Positions 7,492 through 17,059 of a stretch of 64,000 bases of DNA are shown in pieces (within the stretch, counting starts at the first letter, position 1; each line of letters opens with the position of its first letter). Source of the stretch: JAOUEA01 sp963810945 (GTDB lineage: Bacteria > Actinomycetota > UBA4738 > HRBIN12); assembly GCA_963810945.1 (NCBI GenBank), contig CAWEPI010000004.1, positions 930,001 to 994,000 of the forward strand. Direction: 5' to 3'. The position numbers and the translations under genes are program-made. Below the pieces are notes generated by a model. It was not told where the DNA came from. It worked only from the letters and a program-made list of their open reading frames with translations, and did not search any database.

Positions 7492-9582
7492 TTGAAGACC
7501 TACGACGCGAAGGACATCCGAAACGTGCTACTCGTCGGCCACGGGGGAGCCGGGAAGACCACCCTCCTCGAGGCCATGCTCTTCACCTCCGGCGCCATCA
7601 CGCGCATGGGGACCGTGGAGGAAGGCAACACGGTCTCCGACCATGACCCCGACGAGCAGCGCAAGGGGATCTCGGTCTCCCTCTCGATGGCCCCCGTGGA
7701 GTGGAACGGCGTGAAGATCAACGTCCTCGACGCTCCGGGCTACGCCGACTTCATCGGCGACCTCCGTTCGGCCGTGCGCGCGGCCGACGCCGTGATCGTG
7801 GTCGTCTCCGCGGTGGACGGCGTCGAGGTGCAGACCGAGATCGCGTGGGAGCTGGCCGTCGAGGCGGGGCTGCCTCGCGCGATCTTCGTGAACAAGCTCG
7901 ACCGCGAACGCTCGGACTTCCAGGGCACGCTGGATCAACTCGTCTCCTCCTTCGGGAACCAGGTGGCCCCGTTCGAGCTCCCCATCGGCGCCGAGCACGA
8001 GTTCAACGGCGTCGCCGACCTATTGCACGAGAAGGCCGACCTCTACCCCGACGGCCCGAAGGCGGAGGAGTCCGAGTGGCCGGATGAGATCCACGCGATG
8101 GCGGATCCCGCGCGCGAGAAGCTGATCGAAGCGGTGGCCGAATCCGACGACGACCTGATCGAGGAGTACCTGGAGCAGGGCACGCTGCCCGAGGAGCACA
8201 TCGTCGCGGGCGCGAAGGACGGGTTCGCCCGCGCGCGTCTCGCGCCGGTGATCCTGGGCTCGGCCGCCAAGGCGATCGGCATCGACCGCCTGCTCGACTT
8301 CATCGTCGAGGAGTTCCCCTCTCCCCTCGACCGCGGTTCGGTGGCCGTGGTGGGGAAGGGTGGCGAGGAGGAGGAGCGCGCCTGCGACCCGGCGGCGCCC
8401 ACGACGGCCTTCGTGTTCAAGACCGTCTCGGACCCCTTCGTGGGCCACATCACGATGTTCCGCGCGTTCAGCGGGAAGGTGCGTCCGGATTCCAGCATCC
8501 ACAACGCCACGCAGGGCACGGACGAGCGCGTCGGCCAACTCTTCACGCTGAAGGGGAAGGACCACGACTCCGTGCCCGAGGTCGCGGCCGGCGACATCGG
8601 CGCCGTCGCGAAGCTCGCGCACGCCCACACGGGCGACACGTTCAGCACGAAGGACGCGCCGGTGCAACTGCCCGAGATCGAGCTGCCGGAACCGCTGCTC
8701 GCATACGCGATCGCGCCCAAGACCAAGGGCGACGAAGACAAGCTCGCGACGGGGCTCGCACGGCTGCGCGAGGAGGATCCCACCCTGCGCGTCACGCGCA
8801 ACGAGGAGACGCACGAGACCGTGATGCACGGGATGGGCGAGGCGCACCTCGAGGTGATGATCGAGCGTCTCAAGCGGAAGTTCGGCGTGGAGGTGACCAC
8901 GACCCCCGCCAAGATCGCCTACCGCGAGACGATCCGCGGCAAGGCGAAGGCGGTCGGCCGCCACGTGAAACAGACCGGCGGCCACGGTCAGTTCGCGGTC
9001 TGCGAGATCGAGATCGAGCCGGTGCCCCGCGGGGAGGGGTTCGTCTACGAAGACAAGATCTTCGGGGGCGCGATCCCCCATTCGTTCATCCCGTCGGTGG
9101 AGAAGGGCATCGTCAAGACGATGTCGGAGGGCGTCCTCAGCGGCAACCCCATGGTGGACGTGAAGGTGACGCTCGTCGACGGGAAGTTCCACACGGTCGA
9201 CTCCTCAGACATGGCGTTCCAGATCGCGGGCTCGCTCGCGCTCAAGGAGGCGGTGGAGAAGGCGGGCGTGGTGCTCCTCGAGCCGGTGGTCGCCCTCGAG
9301 GTCGTGGTCCCCGACGCCTACACGGGCGACGTGATGGGCGACCTCAACGCCAAGCGCGGGAAGATCGCCGGGATGGACCAACTGGGTGGCGGGAAGCAGC
9401 GGATCCGCGCGTTGGTCCCGCAGGCCGAGGTCGCGCGTTACGTGATCGACCTCCGCTCGATGACGGGAGGCCGCGGCGCGTTCTCGATGACGTTCGACCA
9501 CTACGAGGAGATGCCGTCCAACCTCGCGCAGCGCGTGATCGACGACTACCAGACCGCCCGCGAGGAGGCGCACAAGAAGTAG
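7492..9582 (+). CDS. elongation factor G-like GTPase (EF-G2/FusA2 type)
   Basis: A 696-residue translational GTPase has the EF-G domain order: GTPase domain (P-loop GHGGAGKTT, NKLDRER as G4, GSAAKAIG as G5), domain II, and domains III-V ending in TGGRGAFSMTFDHYEEMP. It differs from canonical EF-G: the G3 motif is DAPGYADF, with tyrosine in place of the catalytic histidine of DTPGH, and G2 is shortened to QRKGISVSLS. These are marks of the EF-G-like paralogue family, whose role is not settled. Start is TTG with an AAGGAG site. It is monocistronic, divergent from pgsA and convergent with DUF423. Confidence 0.88.
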   Translation: MKTYDAKDIRNVLLVGHGGAGKTTLLEAMLFTSGAITRMGTVEEGNTVSDHDPDEQRKGISVSLSMAPVEWNGVKINVLDAPGYADFIGDLRSAVRAADAVIVVVSAVDGVEVQTEIAWELAVEAGLPRAIFVNKLDRERSDFQGTLDQLVSSFGNQVAPFELPIGAEHEFNGVADLLHEKADLYPDGPKAEESEWPDEIHAMADPAREKLIEAVAESDDDLIEEYLEQGTLPEEHIVAGAKDGFARARLAPVILGSAAKAIGIDRLLDFIVEEFPSPLDRGSVAVVGKGGEEEERACDPAAPTTAFVFKTVSDPFVGHITMFRAFSGKVRPDSSIHNATQGTDERVGQLFTLKGKDHDSVPEVAAGDIGAVAKLAHAHTGDTFSTKDAPVQLPEIELPEPLLAYAIAPKTKGDEDKLATGLARLREEDPTLRVTRNEETHETVMHGMGEAHLEVMIERLKRKFGVEVTTTPAKIAYRETIRGKAKAVGRHVKQTGGHGQFAVCEIEIEPVPRGEGFVYEDKIFGGAIPHSFIPSVEKGIVKTMSEGVLSGNPMVDVKVTLVDGKFHTVDSSDMAFQIAGSLALKEAVEKAGVVLLEPVVALEVVVPDAYTGDVMGDLNAKRGKIAGMDQLGGGKQRIRALVPQAEVARYVIDLRSMTGGRGAFSMTFDHYEEMPSNLAQRVIDDYQTAREEAHKK

Positions 9583-9595
9583 CGACCCGAGGGCC

Positions 9596-9991
9596 TCATC
9601 GGACGGCGTCGAAGACGAACGAGGTGACGAGGACGCCGTAGGCGAGCGCCGCCCAGCCCACCAACAGGATCACCCCGCCGAGCGGCGTGACCGCTCCCCA
9701 CCTCGGCGAGTCGGTGAGCACCAGCAGGAAGAGGCTGCCGCTGAACAGCAGCACGCCCACGACGAACGCGATCCCCGCCACCGCGGAAGCGGTCGAGTCC
9801 GGTCCCCAGGTGCGCACGGCCACCACGGCGAAGAGCGCGAACGCGTGGTAGAGCATGTACCGCACTCCCGTCTCGAACGTCACGAGGCGCTCTGGGGTCA
9901 CCCTGGCACGCAGGGCATGTGCCCCGAACGCCCCGAGCGCCACCCCGAGGAGCCCGAAGAGGCTCGCGGCCAGCAGGAACGCCCGGTCCAT
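9596..9991 (-). CDS. DUF423 family small membrane protein
   Basis: A 131-residue protein with four predicted transmembrane helices (about 5-28, 45-60, 70-90 and 100-125). The N-terminal LFGLLGVALGAFGAHALR and FETGVRYMLYHAFAL are the DUF423 (YgdD-like) signature. Function is unknown. It is convergent with the EF-G-like gene (13 bp apart) and lies 44 bp downstream of the HIT gene, probably in the thrS-HIT transcription unit. Confidence 0.88.
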   Translation of the reverse strand: MDRAFLLAASLFGLLGVALGAFGAHALRARVTPERLVTFETGVRYMLYHAFALFAVVAVRTWGPDSTASAVAGIAFVVGVLLFSGSLFLLVLTDSPRWGAVTPLGGVILLVGWAALAYGVLVTSFVFDAVR

Positions 9992-10035
9992 CGCTCAGCC
10001 CACGACCCGCGAGATCGGCGACACGGCGGCGCCGC

Positions 10036-10521
10036 TCACGAGGAGAACCTGGGCGCGAGGCGCCGCGCGGTGTCCGCCAGGAGCTCGGGCAGGACGCGCG
10101 TCTCCCCCACCACGGGCATGAAGTTGGTGTCGCCGCTCCAGCGGGGCACCACATGCCAGTGGATGTGGCCTGGGATACCGGCGCCGGCCACCGAGCCCAG
10201 GTTGAGCCCGATGTTGAAGCCATGCGGGCTCGCCTCCTCGCGGAGCGCCCGGACCGAGCGTTGCAGGAGGGACTGTAGATCGAGGTTCTCCGCGTCCGTC
10301 AGCCCTTCGATCTCGGCCACGTGGCGGAGCGGCACCGCGAGCAGGTGTCCGGGGTTGTAGGGGAACTTGTTGAGGACCACGTACGCGAGGTCCGTGCGCG
10401 CGAGGACGCGCTCCGGCTCCTCGTCCGGCAGCCTGCAGAAGATGCAGCCTTCGTCCTCGGCGGTCTCCTCGACGGCCGAGCGGATGTACTCCATCCGCCA
10501 GGGACTCCAGAGGTGATCCAC
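10036..10521 (-). CDS. HIT family nucleotide hydrolase/phosphorylase
   Basis: A 161-residue histidine-triad protein. The active-site motif HIHWHVV lies at residues 119-125, and Cys26/Cys29 (CIFCR) with His100-region residues form the usual zinc site. Family members act on AP4A or other nucleotide conjugates; the mycobacterial orthologue at this position acts as an AP4A phosphorylase. Its GTG start directly follows the thrS stop (TGAGTG), so it is translationally coupled to thrS. The order thrS-HIT followed by pgsA/patA/pimA is conserved in mycobacteria. Confidence 0.9.
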   Translation of the reverse strand: MDHLWSPWRMEYIRSAVEETAEDEGCIFCRLPDEEPERVLARTDLAYVVLNKFPYNPGHLLAVPLRHVAEIEGLTDAENLDLQSLLQRSVRALREEASPHGFNIGLNLGSVAGAGIPGHIHWHVVPRWSGDTNFMPVVGETRVLPELLADTARRLAPRFSS

Positions 10522-12474
10522 TCAGGCATCCTCGAAGACCGACTGGGTGAGGCGCCGCGTCACGTCCTCCTCGACGAGACGCTCGACGAGTCGGTCGAAC
10601 GGCACGCCCTCGTGCTCGGTGCCGCCGCGGTCCCGGACGTTGTAGCGCTCGGACTCCACCTCGCGGTCGCCGATCACGAGGGTGTAGGGCGCCTTCTGCA
10701 GCTGTGCCGCGCGGATCTTCTTGCCCACCGACTCCTTGCTGTCGTCCACGAACGGGCGCAGCCCGGCCGCGTGCGCGCGGTCGGCGAGCGCCTCCGCATG
10801 CGCGACGTGCCGATCGGCCACCGGAGCCAGGCGCAGCTGCTCGGGCGCGAGCCAGAGCGGGAACGCACCCGCGTAGTGCTCGGTGAGCACCGCGAAGAAC
10901 CGTTCGATGGAGCCGAAGAGCGCGCGGTGGATCATGATCGGACGGTGGCGCTCCCCGTCGTCGCCCGCGTAGTGCAGGTCGAAACGCTGCGGGAGCTGGG
11001 TGTCCACCTGGATCGTGGACATCTGCCAGGTCCGCCCGATCGCGTCCTTGGCCTGCACCGAGATCTTGGGGCCGTAGAACGCGCCTCCCCCCTCATCGAG
11101 CACGAGGGCCAGATCCATCGCCATCGCCGCCTGGCGCAACGCTTCCGTGGCCGCGTCCCATTCCTCCTCGGTGCCGACGGCCTTCTCCTCGGGCTTGGTC
11201 GACAGCTCCAGGTAGAAGTCCTCGAGCCCGTAGTCCCGGAGCAGGTCGAGGGTGAAGGTGAGGAGCGACCTGATCTCGTCGACCATCTGCTCCTCGGTGG
11301 TGAAGATGTGCGCGTCGTCCTGGGTCATGCCCCGCACGCGCGTGAGCCCGTGCACGACGCCGGAGAGCTCGTAGCGGTAGACGGTCCCGAACTCGAAGAG
11401 CCGCAGCGGCAGCTCGCGGTAGCTCCGCGTGCGGCTCCGGTAGATCAGGATGTGGAACGGGCAGTTCATCGGCTTCAGGTAGTAGTCCGTGCCGCCGTCA
11501 AGCTCCATCGGCGGGAACATCCCGTCCGCGTACCAGTCCAGATGCCCCGAGGTCTCGAACAGCGTCGACTTCGTGATGTGGGGCGAGTAGACGAACTCGT
11601 AACCGCCCTCTTCGTGCCGGCGACGCGAGTAGTCCTCCATGATCCGCCGCACGATCCCGCCCTTGGGATGGAAGACGGCGAGCCCCGAGCCGATCTCGTC
11701 GGGGAACGAGAACAGGTCGAGCTCGGCGCCGAGCCGCCGGTGGTCGCGCCGCTCCGCCTCTTCGAGCCGGTGCAGGTGGGCGTCGAGGTCCTCCTGGGAC
11801 GCCCACGCGGTGCCGTAGATCCGGGTGAGCATCGGACGCTTCTCATCGCCGCGCCAGTACGCGCCCGCCACGCTCATCAGCTTGAAGGCCGGCCCGAGCT
11901 TCCCGGTCGAGGGGAGGTGGGGACCCATGCACAGGTCCAGCCACTCAGCGTTGCGGTAGAGGCTCACCGTGTCTCCGCCGCCCGCCTCGCCGGCCGCCTC
12001 CTCGATCCCCTCGATGATCTCCACCTTGAACGGCTGGTCGGCGAGCCGCTCGAGCGCCTCCGCGCGGCTCACCTCCTCCCGCACGAACGGCTGGTTGGCC
12101 TTCACGATCTGGCGCATCCGCCGGTCGATCTTGGCGAGCTCGGCCTTGCCGATCGCCTCGGGAAGGTCGAAGTCGTAGTAGAACCCGTCGGCCACCGCCG
12201 GGCCGATCGCGTACTTCGCCCCCGGGTACAGGTCGCAGACCGCCTGGGCGAGGATGTGGGCGGCGGAGTGACGCAGGACGTGCAGGCCGTCGTCGGAGGC
12301 GGCGTCGACCGGCTCCACGACGGCGTCGACCGCCGGGACGTACGAGAGGTCGCGGAGGTCGCCGTCGACGCGCGCGGCCACCGCGCCCTTGGGCAGCCCC
12401 GCGCCCACGGGCTCTCCCTCCGGGAGCTCGACGTGAACGTCGTCGGGCAGACTCAGTCGTGGCATGGCCGCCAT
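10522..12474 (-). CDS. thrS: threonyl-tRNA synthetase
   Basis: Charges tRNA-Thr in the cytosol. The 650-residue protein has an N-terminal TGS domain, the editing domain with HSAAHILAQAV (HxxxH) followed by the SAD region, a class II catalytic core with KPMNCPFHI (zinc cysteine), RGMTQDDAHIF and YGPKISVQ, and an anticodon-binding C-terminus. Two in-frame ATGs (12474 and 12465) are possible starts; neither has a strong Shine-Dalgarno site. I saw no T-box leader: only 46 bp separate it from the upstream ABC permease. Confidence 0.97.
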   Translation of the reverse strand: MAAMPRLSLPDDVHVELPEGEPVGAGLPKGAVAARVDGDLRDLSYVPAVDAVVEPVDAASDDGLHVLRHSAAHILAQAVCDLYPGAKYAIGPAVADGFYYDFDLPEAIGKAELAKIDRRMRQIVKANQPFVREEVSRAEALERLADQPFKVEIIEGIEEAAGEAGGGDTVSLYRNAEWLDLCMGPHLPSTGKLGPAFKLMSVAGAYWRGDEKRPMLTRIYGTAWASQEDLDAHLHRLEEAERRDHRRLGAELDLFSFPDEIGSGLAVFHPKGGIVRRIMEDYSRRRHEEGGYEFVYSPHITKSTLFETSGHLDWYADGMFPPMELDGGTDYYLKPMNCPFHILIYRSRTRSYRELPLRLFEFGTVYRYELSGVVHGLTRVRGMTQDDAHIFTTEEQMVDEIRSLLTFTLDLLRDYGLEDFYLELSTKPEEKAVGTEEEWDAATEALRQAAMAMDLALVLDEGGGAFYGPKISVQAKDAIGRTWQMSTIQVDTQLPQRFDLHYAGDDGERHRPIMIHRALFGSIERFFAVLTEHYAGAFPLWLAPEQLRLAPVADRHVAHAEALADRAHAAGLRPFVDDSKESVGKKIRAAQLQKAPYTLVIGDREVESERYNVRDRGGTEHEGVPFDRLVERLVEEDVTRRLTQSVFEDA

Positions 12475-12520
12475 GATATCGGCCCCGTCTTGTCCCTCGG
12501 CCGAGCGGCGCGTCAGGCGC

Positions 12521-15070
12521 CTACTCGTAGGCGATGGACTCGAGCACGTTCAGCTTGGCAGCACGCCGGGCCGGCCAGATGGCCGCGAGCACGCCCGCGA
12601 GCCCCGCGAACACGACGTAGAAGATCAGCTGACCTCCCGGGATGGCCAGCTCCGTCACGCCCTGCGGTGCCAGGGCGCGCTGGAGGGCGAAGCCGAAGAA
12701 CACGCCCACGATCACACCGAGGATCGCGCCCATCATCGCGATGATCACCGACTCCCAGCGGATCATCCGCTTCACCTGGGAACGGGCCATGCCGACCGCG
12801 CGGAGGAGACCGAGCTCGCGCTGACGCTCGAAGATCGAGAGGCCGAGCGTGTTCACGATCCCGAACAGCGCGATCAGGATCGCCATGGCCAGGAGCGCCG
12901 TCACGAGACCGAGCAGCTGGTTCACGAACCCTTCCTGCGTCTTGCGGAAGGCGGTCTGATCCTGGACCTCGATGTTGCCGAAGCTCTTCGTCGCGGTCTC
13001 CATCTCGGTCTGCACCTGCGTGGGATCCGCCCCGGGCGCGGTCTTCACCATCACGAACGTGTCGAGCTGGGGTTGGAAGAACCGGTCGTACGTATCGAGC
13101 GAGACGACGAAGTTCGAGCCGACGATGCTGTTCTCACCGAACGTCCCTCCGATCGTGAGGGGCACGCTCCCGTCAGCGGCGAACGACGAGTCGATCTGAT
13201 CGCCCACCTTCCATCCGTGGTCTTCCATCGTCTTGTCGTAGACGATCACGTCCCCCTGTCCGAGCGACGCGAGCGCTCCGGAGGATGGCTCCAGGTTCGC
13301 GACCGCCTCGATCGTCGTGGGATCCACCCCCGTCATGAAGTCGCTGGCGTCGGCCACCCGGAAGCCGCCCTGGCGGAACTGCGCCACGGCGTCCACCCCT
13401 TGCACGCCCTCGACCTTCGTGGCGACGTCCGGGCTGAAGGCGCTGAAGGAGGACGTCGTCAGGATGAAGTCCGCCCGCAGGTTCGCGGTGAGTGCCGCGT
13501 CGAACGAGGCCTTCAGCGACGCGGACAGGATCGAGACCATCGCCACGAGGCCAAGGCCGATCATCAACGCGGAGGCCGTCGAGGCGGTCCGCCGCGGATT
13601 CCGCATCGCGTTCTGGCGTCCCAGCTTCCCCTGCAATCCCAAGCGCCGGATAGGTGCGCCGATCACCGCGGCCATCGGCTTCGCCACGAGCGGGAAGAGG
13701 ATCGCGACGCCGAGGAACGTGACGGCCGCGCCGAGCCCGATCAGGGCGGCGGCGTTCGAGGGCACGGCGAACAGCCCGTAGAGCAAGGCGGCCACCCCGA
13801 GGGCCGTCACGATGAGCCCGAGCACCAGCCTGCGGTGCATCCGGCCATCGCCCGTGTCCTGGGATTCCCGGAGCGCCTCGATGGGTGCGATACGGGAGGC
13901 CCGGCGCGCCGGCACCACCGAGGACGCGATCGTGACCAGGGTCCCCACGATCAGGGAGACCCAGATCGTGCGCGGCTCCAGCTTGAGCCCGGTGCTGGGC
14001 AGATCGATCCCGAACGCCTTGAGGAGCGCCTTCAACCCGACCGCGATCGCGATGCCCACGAGGATCCCGACGGCGGACGCGAACAGGCCCACGACGAACG
14101 CTTCCACGATCACCGAATCGAGCACCTGCCGCCTGCTCGCACCGATCGCGCGCAGCAGCGCCATCTCCTTGGAGCGCTGCGCCACGATGATCGAGAACGT
14201 GTTGAAGATGATGAACGCCCCGACGAAGAGCGCGATGAAGGCGAACACGAGGAGGGCGATCCGGAAGAACCCGAGTCCCTCCTTCAGCGCCTTCGACTGC
14301 TCGTCGGCCACCGACGAGCTGGTGACCGCCTGGACGCCCTTGGGGAGCACCTGCTCGATGCTCGTGCGCAGCGTGGCCGGCTCGACGCCCTCCGCCGCCT
14401 TGACGGAGATCGAGTCGAAGACCCCGACCTTGTCGAGCACCTTCTGCGCCGTGGGGGTCTCGAACAGCGCGAGGGTGGCGCCCGCCAGGTTGTCCGCATC
14501 CCCGAACCCGGCGATGCCCGAGATGGTGAACGCCTCCTGCCCTCCGACGAAGTTGATCGTGATCTTCTCCCCCACCGTGAGGCTGTACCTGCTCGCCGTC
14601 CCCGCGTCGACCACGACCTGATCGGAGCCGACCGGTGGGCCGCCGTCGCGGAAGGTGACGGCGGGGTTGCTCCCGCTCCAGTTGGCTCCGATGGTGGGTG
14701 GGCCGACGCTGCCGATCGCCTTGCCGGTGGCCGGGTCCACCATCTGCGCGAACCCCGAGACATCCCCGTTCGCCGACGCGACCCCGGGAACGGCCTCGAC
14801 GGTCTTCAGCAGCGAGTCGGGGACCGGCTTGCGCTCGTCGGTCTGTCCGCCGCCCGGACCGGCCTGCTCGGGCGTGAACGAGGAGACCGACCGCACCACG
14901 ACGTCGCTCCCTCTGGCGATCTCCCCGAAGAGCTGGTCGAACGCCGCGTTCATCGTGTCCGTGAGCACGAACGTCCCGGCCACGAACCCGATCCCCAGCA
15001 CGATGGAGAGCGCCGTCAGCGCGAGCCGCAGCTTCCGCGCGAACAGGCTCTTGATGGTGGCCTTCCACAT
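12521..15070 (-). CDS. ABC transporter permease, MacB/FtsX type
   Basis: An 849-residue membrane protein with an N-terminal helix (ALTALSIVLGIGFVAGTFVL), a MacB-type periplasmic core domain, a first FtsX domain (AFIALFVGAFIIFNTFSIIV), a central helix pair, a second extracytoplasmic domain and a second FtsX domain at the C-terminus (MRNP...ASALMIGLGL and LLAMAILIALFGIVNTLGLS). Such proteins use ATP hydrolysis in a partner to drive extracytoplasmic work, often export of lipids, peptides or lipoproteins. The ATPase gene ends 6 bp upstream, so the two form an operon. Substrate unknown. Confidence 0.9.
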   Translation of the reverse strand: MWKATIKSLFARKLRLALTALSIVLGIGFVAGTFVLTDTMNAAFDQLFGEIARGSDVVVRSVSSFTPEQAGPGGGQTDERKPVPDSLLKTVEAVPGVASANGDVSGFAQMVDPATGKAIGSVGPPTIGANWSGSNPAVTFRDGGPPVGSDQVVVDAGTASRYSLTVGEKITINFVGGQEAFTISGIAGFGDADNLAGATLALFETPTAQKVLDKVGVFDSISVKAAEGVEPATLRTSIEQVLPKGVQAVTSSSVADEQSKALKEGLGFFRIALLVFAFIALFVGAFIIFNTFSIIVAQRSKEMALLRAIGASRRQVLDSVIVEAFVVGLFASAVGILVGIAIAVGLKALLKAFGIDLPSTGLKLEPRTIWVSLIVGTLVTIASSVVPARRASRIAPIEALRESQDTGDGRMHRRLVLGLIVTALGVAALLYGLFAVPSNAAALIGLGAAVTFLGVAILFPLVAKPMAAVIGAPIRRLGLQGKLGRQNAMRNPRRTASTASALMIGLGLVAMVSILSASLKASFDAALTANLRADFILTTSSFSAFSPDVATKVEGVQGVDAVAQFRQGGFRVADASDFMTGVDPTTIEAVANLEPSSGALASLGQGDVIVYDKTMEDHGWKVGDQIDSSFAADGSVPLTIGGTFGENSIVGSNFVVSLDTYDRFFQPQLDTFVMVKTAPGADPTQVQTEMETATKSFGNIEVQDQTAFRKTQEGFVNQLLGLVTALLAMAILIALFGIVNTLGLSIFERQRELGLLRAVGMARSQVKRMIRWESVIIAMMGAILGVIVGVFFGFALQRALAPQGVTELAIPGGQLIFYVVFAGLAGVLAAIWPARRAAKLNVLESIAYE

Positions 15071-15076
15071 GCGCGA

Positions 15077-15838
15077 TCAGGCCTCGAGCGACTTCAGCCG
15101 ATCCAGGATGCGCTCAGCGGTAGGCTCGCGCATCTCGTCGACGATGTGCCCGTCCGCCAGGAAGACGATCCGATCCGCGTAGCTGGCGGCGTTCGCATCG
15201 TGGGTGACCATGACGATGGTCTGGCCGTGGGACGTGACGGCGTCGCGGAGGAACCCGAGGAGCTCCGCGCCGGAGCGCGAATCGAGGTTCCCCGTGGGCT
15301 CGTCCGCGAAGACGATGGCGGGCCGTGAGACGAGGGCCCTTGCCCCAGCCACGCGCTGCTGCTGCCCGCCCGAGAGTTCGCTGGGCCGATGGCCCAGGCG
15401 ATCGCGCAGGCGCACGGTGTCCACGACCTGGTCGAACCATGCACGGTCGACGTCGCGTCCCGCGATGTCGAGCGGGAGCGTGATGTTCTCCTCGGCGGAG
15501 AGGGTCGGCACGAGGTTGAACGCCTGGAAGACGAAGCCGACCCGGTCGCGGCGCAGCCTGGTGAGGTCCTTCTCGGACAGGGTGGTGAGGTCGACGTCGC
15601 CGATCCTCACCGAGCCCGACGTGGGGGTGTCGAGCCCGGCCATGCAGTGCAGCAACGTGGATTTCCCCGACCCGGAAGGCCCCATGATGGCCGTGAACTC
15701 ACCCTCGGTGAACCCCACCGAGACGCCGCGGAGCGCCTGCACCGCAGCGTCGCCCTCGCCGTAGGTCTTGGTGAGCCCCTCGGCGCGCGCCGCCAGCACC
15801 CCCGCCGGCGGGGCCGGCATCCCTAGCGTGGTGTCCAA
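15077..15838 (-). CDS. ABC transporter ATP-binding protein, MacB/LolD type
   Basis: A 253-residue ATPase with Walker A GPSGSGKS (53-60), signature LSGGQQQR (155-162), Walker B IVFADEP (175-181) and the switch histidine in MVTHD. It energises the FtsX-type permease encoded just downstream. The start is probably the TTG at 15838 (GGGAG upstream); an in-frame ATG at 15820 is the alternative. Confidence 0.93.
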   Translation of the reverse strand: MDTTLGMPAPPAGVLAARAEGLTKTYGEGDAAVQALRGVSVGFTEGEFTAIMGPSGSGKSTLLHCMAGLDTPTSGSVRIGDVDLTTLSEKDLTRLRRDRVGFVFQAFNLVPTLSAEENITLPLDIAGRDVDRAWFDQVVDTVRLRDRLGHRPSELSGGQQQRVAGARALVSRPAIVFADEPTGNLDSRSGAELLGFLRDAVTSHGQTIVMVTHDANAASYADRIVFLADGHIVDEMREPTAERILDRLKSLEA

Positions 15839-15946
15839 TCCTCACTCCCGTTCTCCGCGGACCCGACCACCCTACGAAAGCCGGTCGCTCGCGACCACGG
15901 GCGTGCCCCGCTCGTCACGCGATGGTCACATCCGCCTGCGATGGAG

Positions 15947-16678
15947 TCATCCCCAGGCATCGATGCGATCGAGGATGGCCGACTCGACGGCCTCCCACCC
16001 GGGCTCGATCGCGATCAGGTGGGCGTGGCCGGCGACGGGGAGGTGCTCCGCCCCGTAGCGACGCACGAGCTGCGGTTGGATCCGGGGCGGCGAGATGAAG
16101 TCATGTTCGGCGGAGACCACGAGGACCGGGGCGGGCAACGGCAGTCGGGCGGTCCCGACCCCGGTCGCCATCTGCAGGGCCGCGCGTGCCGCATCCGGCA
16201 TGAACCGCGGGAACCATCGCTCCCGTTCGGCCTCAGGCAGGTCGTTCATCATCATCGCGTCGGCCTCGTCGCGGGTCGGACGGAAGGCGCGCCCCCGCAC
16301 CATCGCCGGCACGTAGCGCATGGATGCACGTAGCACGGGTCCTGACAGCGCCACGATCCCCCGCGGCGGCACCGAGCACATCAGCACGAGCCCACGCACG
16401 AGATCCTGGGTCTGCAGGTCCGTGGCCACCATCTGGGCCACCAGCCCGCCCATCGAGTAGCCGATCACGATCGACGGCCCGAGGCGCTCGAGGACCTCCC
16501 GGAGATCCGCTGCGAAGTCCTCCATCCCGACCCGTCCGAGATCCGCGACGGGTCGGCTCCCCTCCCGCCCGCGGAGGTTGGGCGCCCACGCGTCCCAGCC
16601 CCGTTCGGCCGCCGGCTCGAGCCATCCTTCGAGGATCCAGGCGGCAGCCCAGAGGCCGTGGACGAGGACCAACGGCAA
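15947..16678 (-). CDS. alpha/beta hydrolase
   Basis: A hydrolase fold is visible: oxyanion region LVHGLWAAAW, nucleophile elbow IGYSMGG (serine), acid SAEHDFI and catalytic histidine in VAGHAHLIA. Substrate cannot be predicted. The first recognised start is the TTG at 16678, but the same frame stays open and protein-like upstream (RIGDLTALHVRPRGHQRE), so translation may begin earlier at a non-standard codon. It is downstream of tRNA-Val(CAC) on the same strand. Confidence 0.8.
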   Translation of the reverse strand: MPLVLVHGLWAAAWILEGWLEPAAERGWDAWAPNLRGREGSRPVADLGRVGMEDFAADLREVLERLGPSIVIGYSMGGLVAQMVATDLQTQDLVRGLVLMCSVPPRGIVALSGPVLRASMRYVPAMVRGRAFRPTRDEADAMMMNDLPEAERERWFPRFMPDAARAALQMATGVGTARLPLPAPVLVVSAEHDFISPPRIQPQLVRRYGAEHLPVAGHAHLIAIEPGWEAVESAILDRIDAWG

Positions 16679-16766
16679 CTCGCGCTGATGGCCACGTGGA
16701 CGGACGTGGAGGGCGGTCAGATCGCCGATGCGTTCCTCGATCGAAGGGCTCCCCGTCCGGGATCGG

Positions 16767-16838
16767 TGGGCGCGGCAGGTTTTGAACCTGCGACCTCTCG
16801 CGTGTGAGGCGAGCGCTCTCCCGCTGAGCTACGCGCCC
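16767..16838 (-). tRNA. tRNA-Val (anticodon CAC)
   Basis: On the minus strand a full cloverleaf folds. The 7-bp acceptor stem is GGGCGCG/CGCGCCC with discriminator A. The anticodon arm is CTCGC/GCGAG with loop CTCACAC (anticodon CAC), and the T arm is GCAGG/CCTGC. CCA is not encoded. It reads GUG valine codons. Confidence 0.95.
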
Positions 16839-16903
16839 GGGACCCGACCACGATAGCAAGTCCGGGCCGGATGGTTCGAGGGGCAACCCGCTCCGGATAA
16901 GGA

Positions 16904-16936
16904 GACGGCGGCACGTGCCCGCGTCGTGCCGCCGTC
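16904..16936. terminator. strong hairpin, probable terminator of the D-aminoacylase gene
   Basis: A perfect 12-bp stem (GACGGCGGCACG and its complement) closes a 9-base loop between the deacylase gene and tRNA-Val. There is no clear T-tract, as is common for hairpins in GC-rich actinobacteria. Confidence 0.5.
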
Positions 16937-17059
16937 ATCGCCTGGGCACGAGGCCCGGACGTCAAAGGGGTTGCGTCCGGAGTCTCGCACGACCGGCCGT
17001 CGACCGCAAGACCGACACGGGCGGCCCAAGGACGTCTCGGATGCGGGGGCGAGCGCGGC

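Noticed and set aside
12475..12520. Possible T-box leader before thrS
   Set aside because: Only 46 bp separate thrS from the upstream gene, too short for a T-box.
10321..15328. Two long plus-strand frames (807 and 954 residues)
   Set aside because: Antisense shadows of thrS and the ABC permease, with typical low-information Arg/Glu/His composition.
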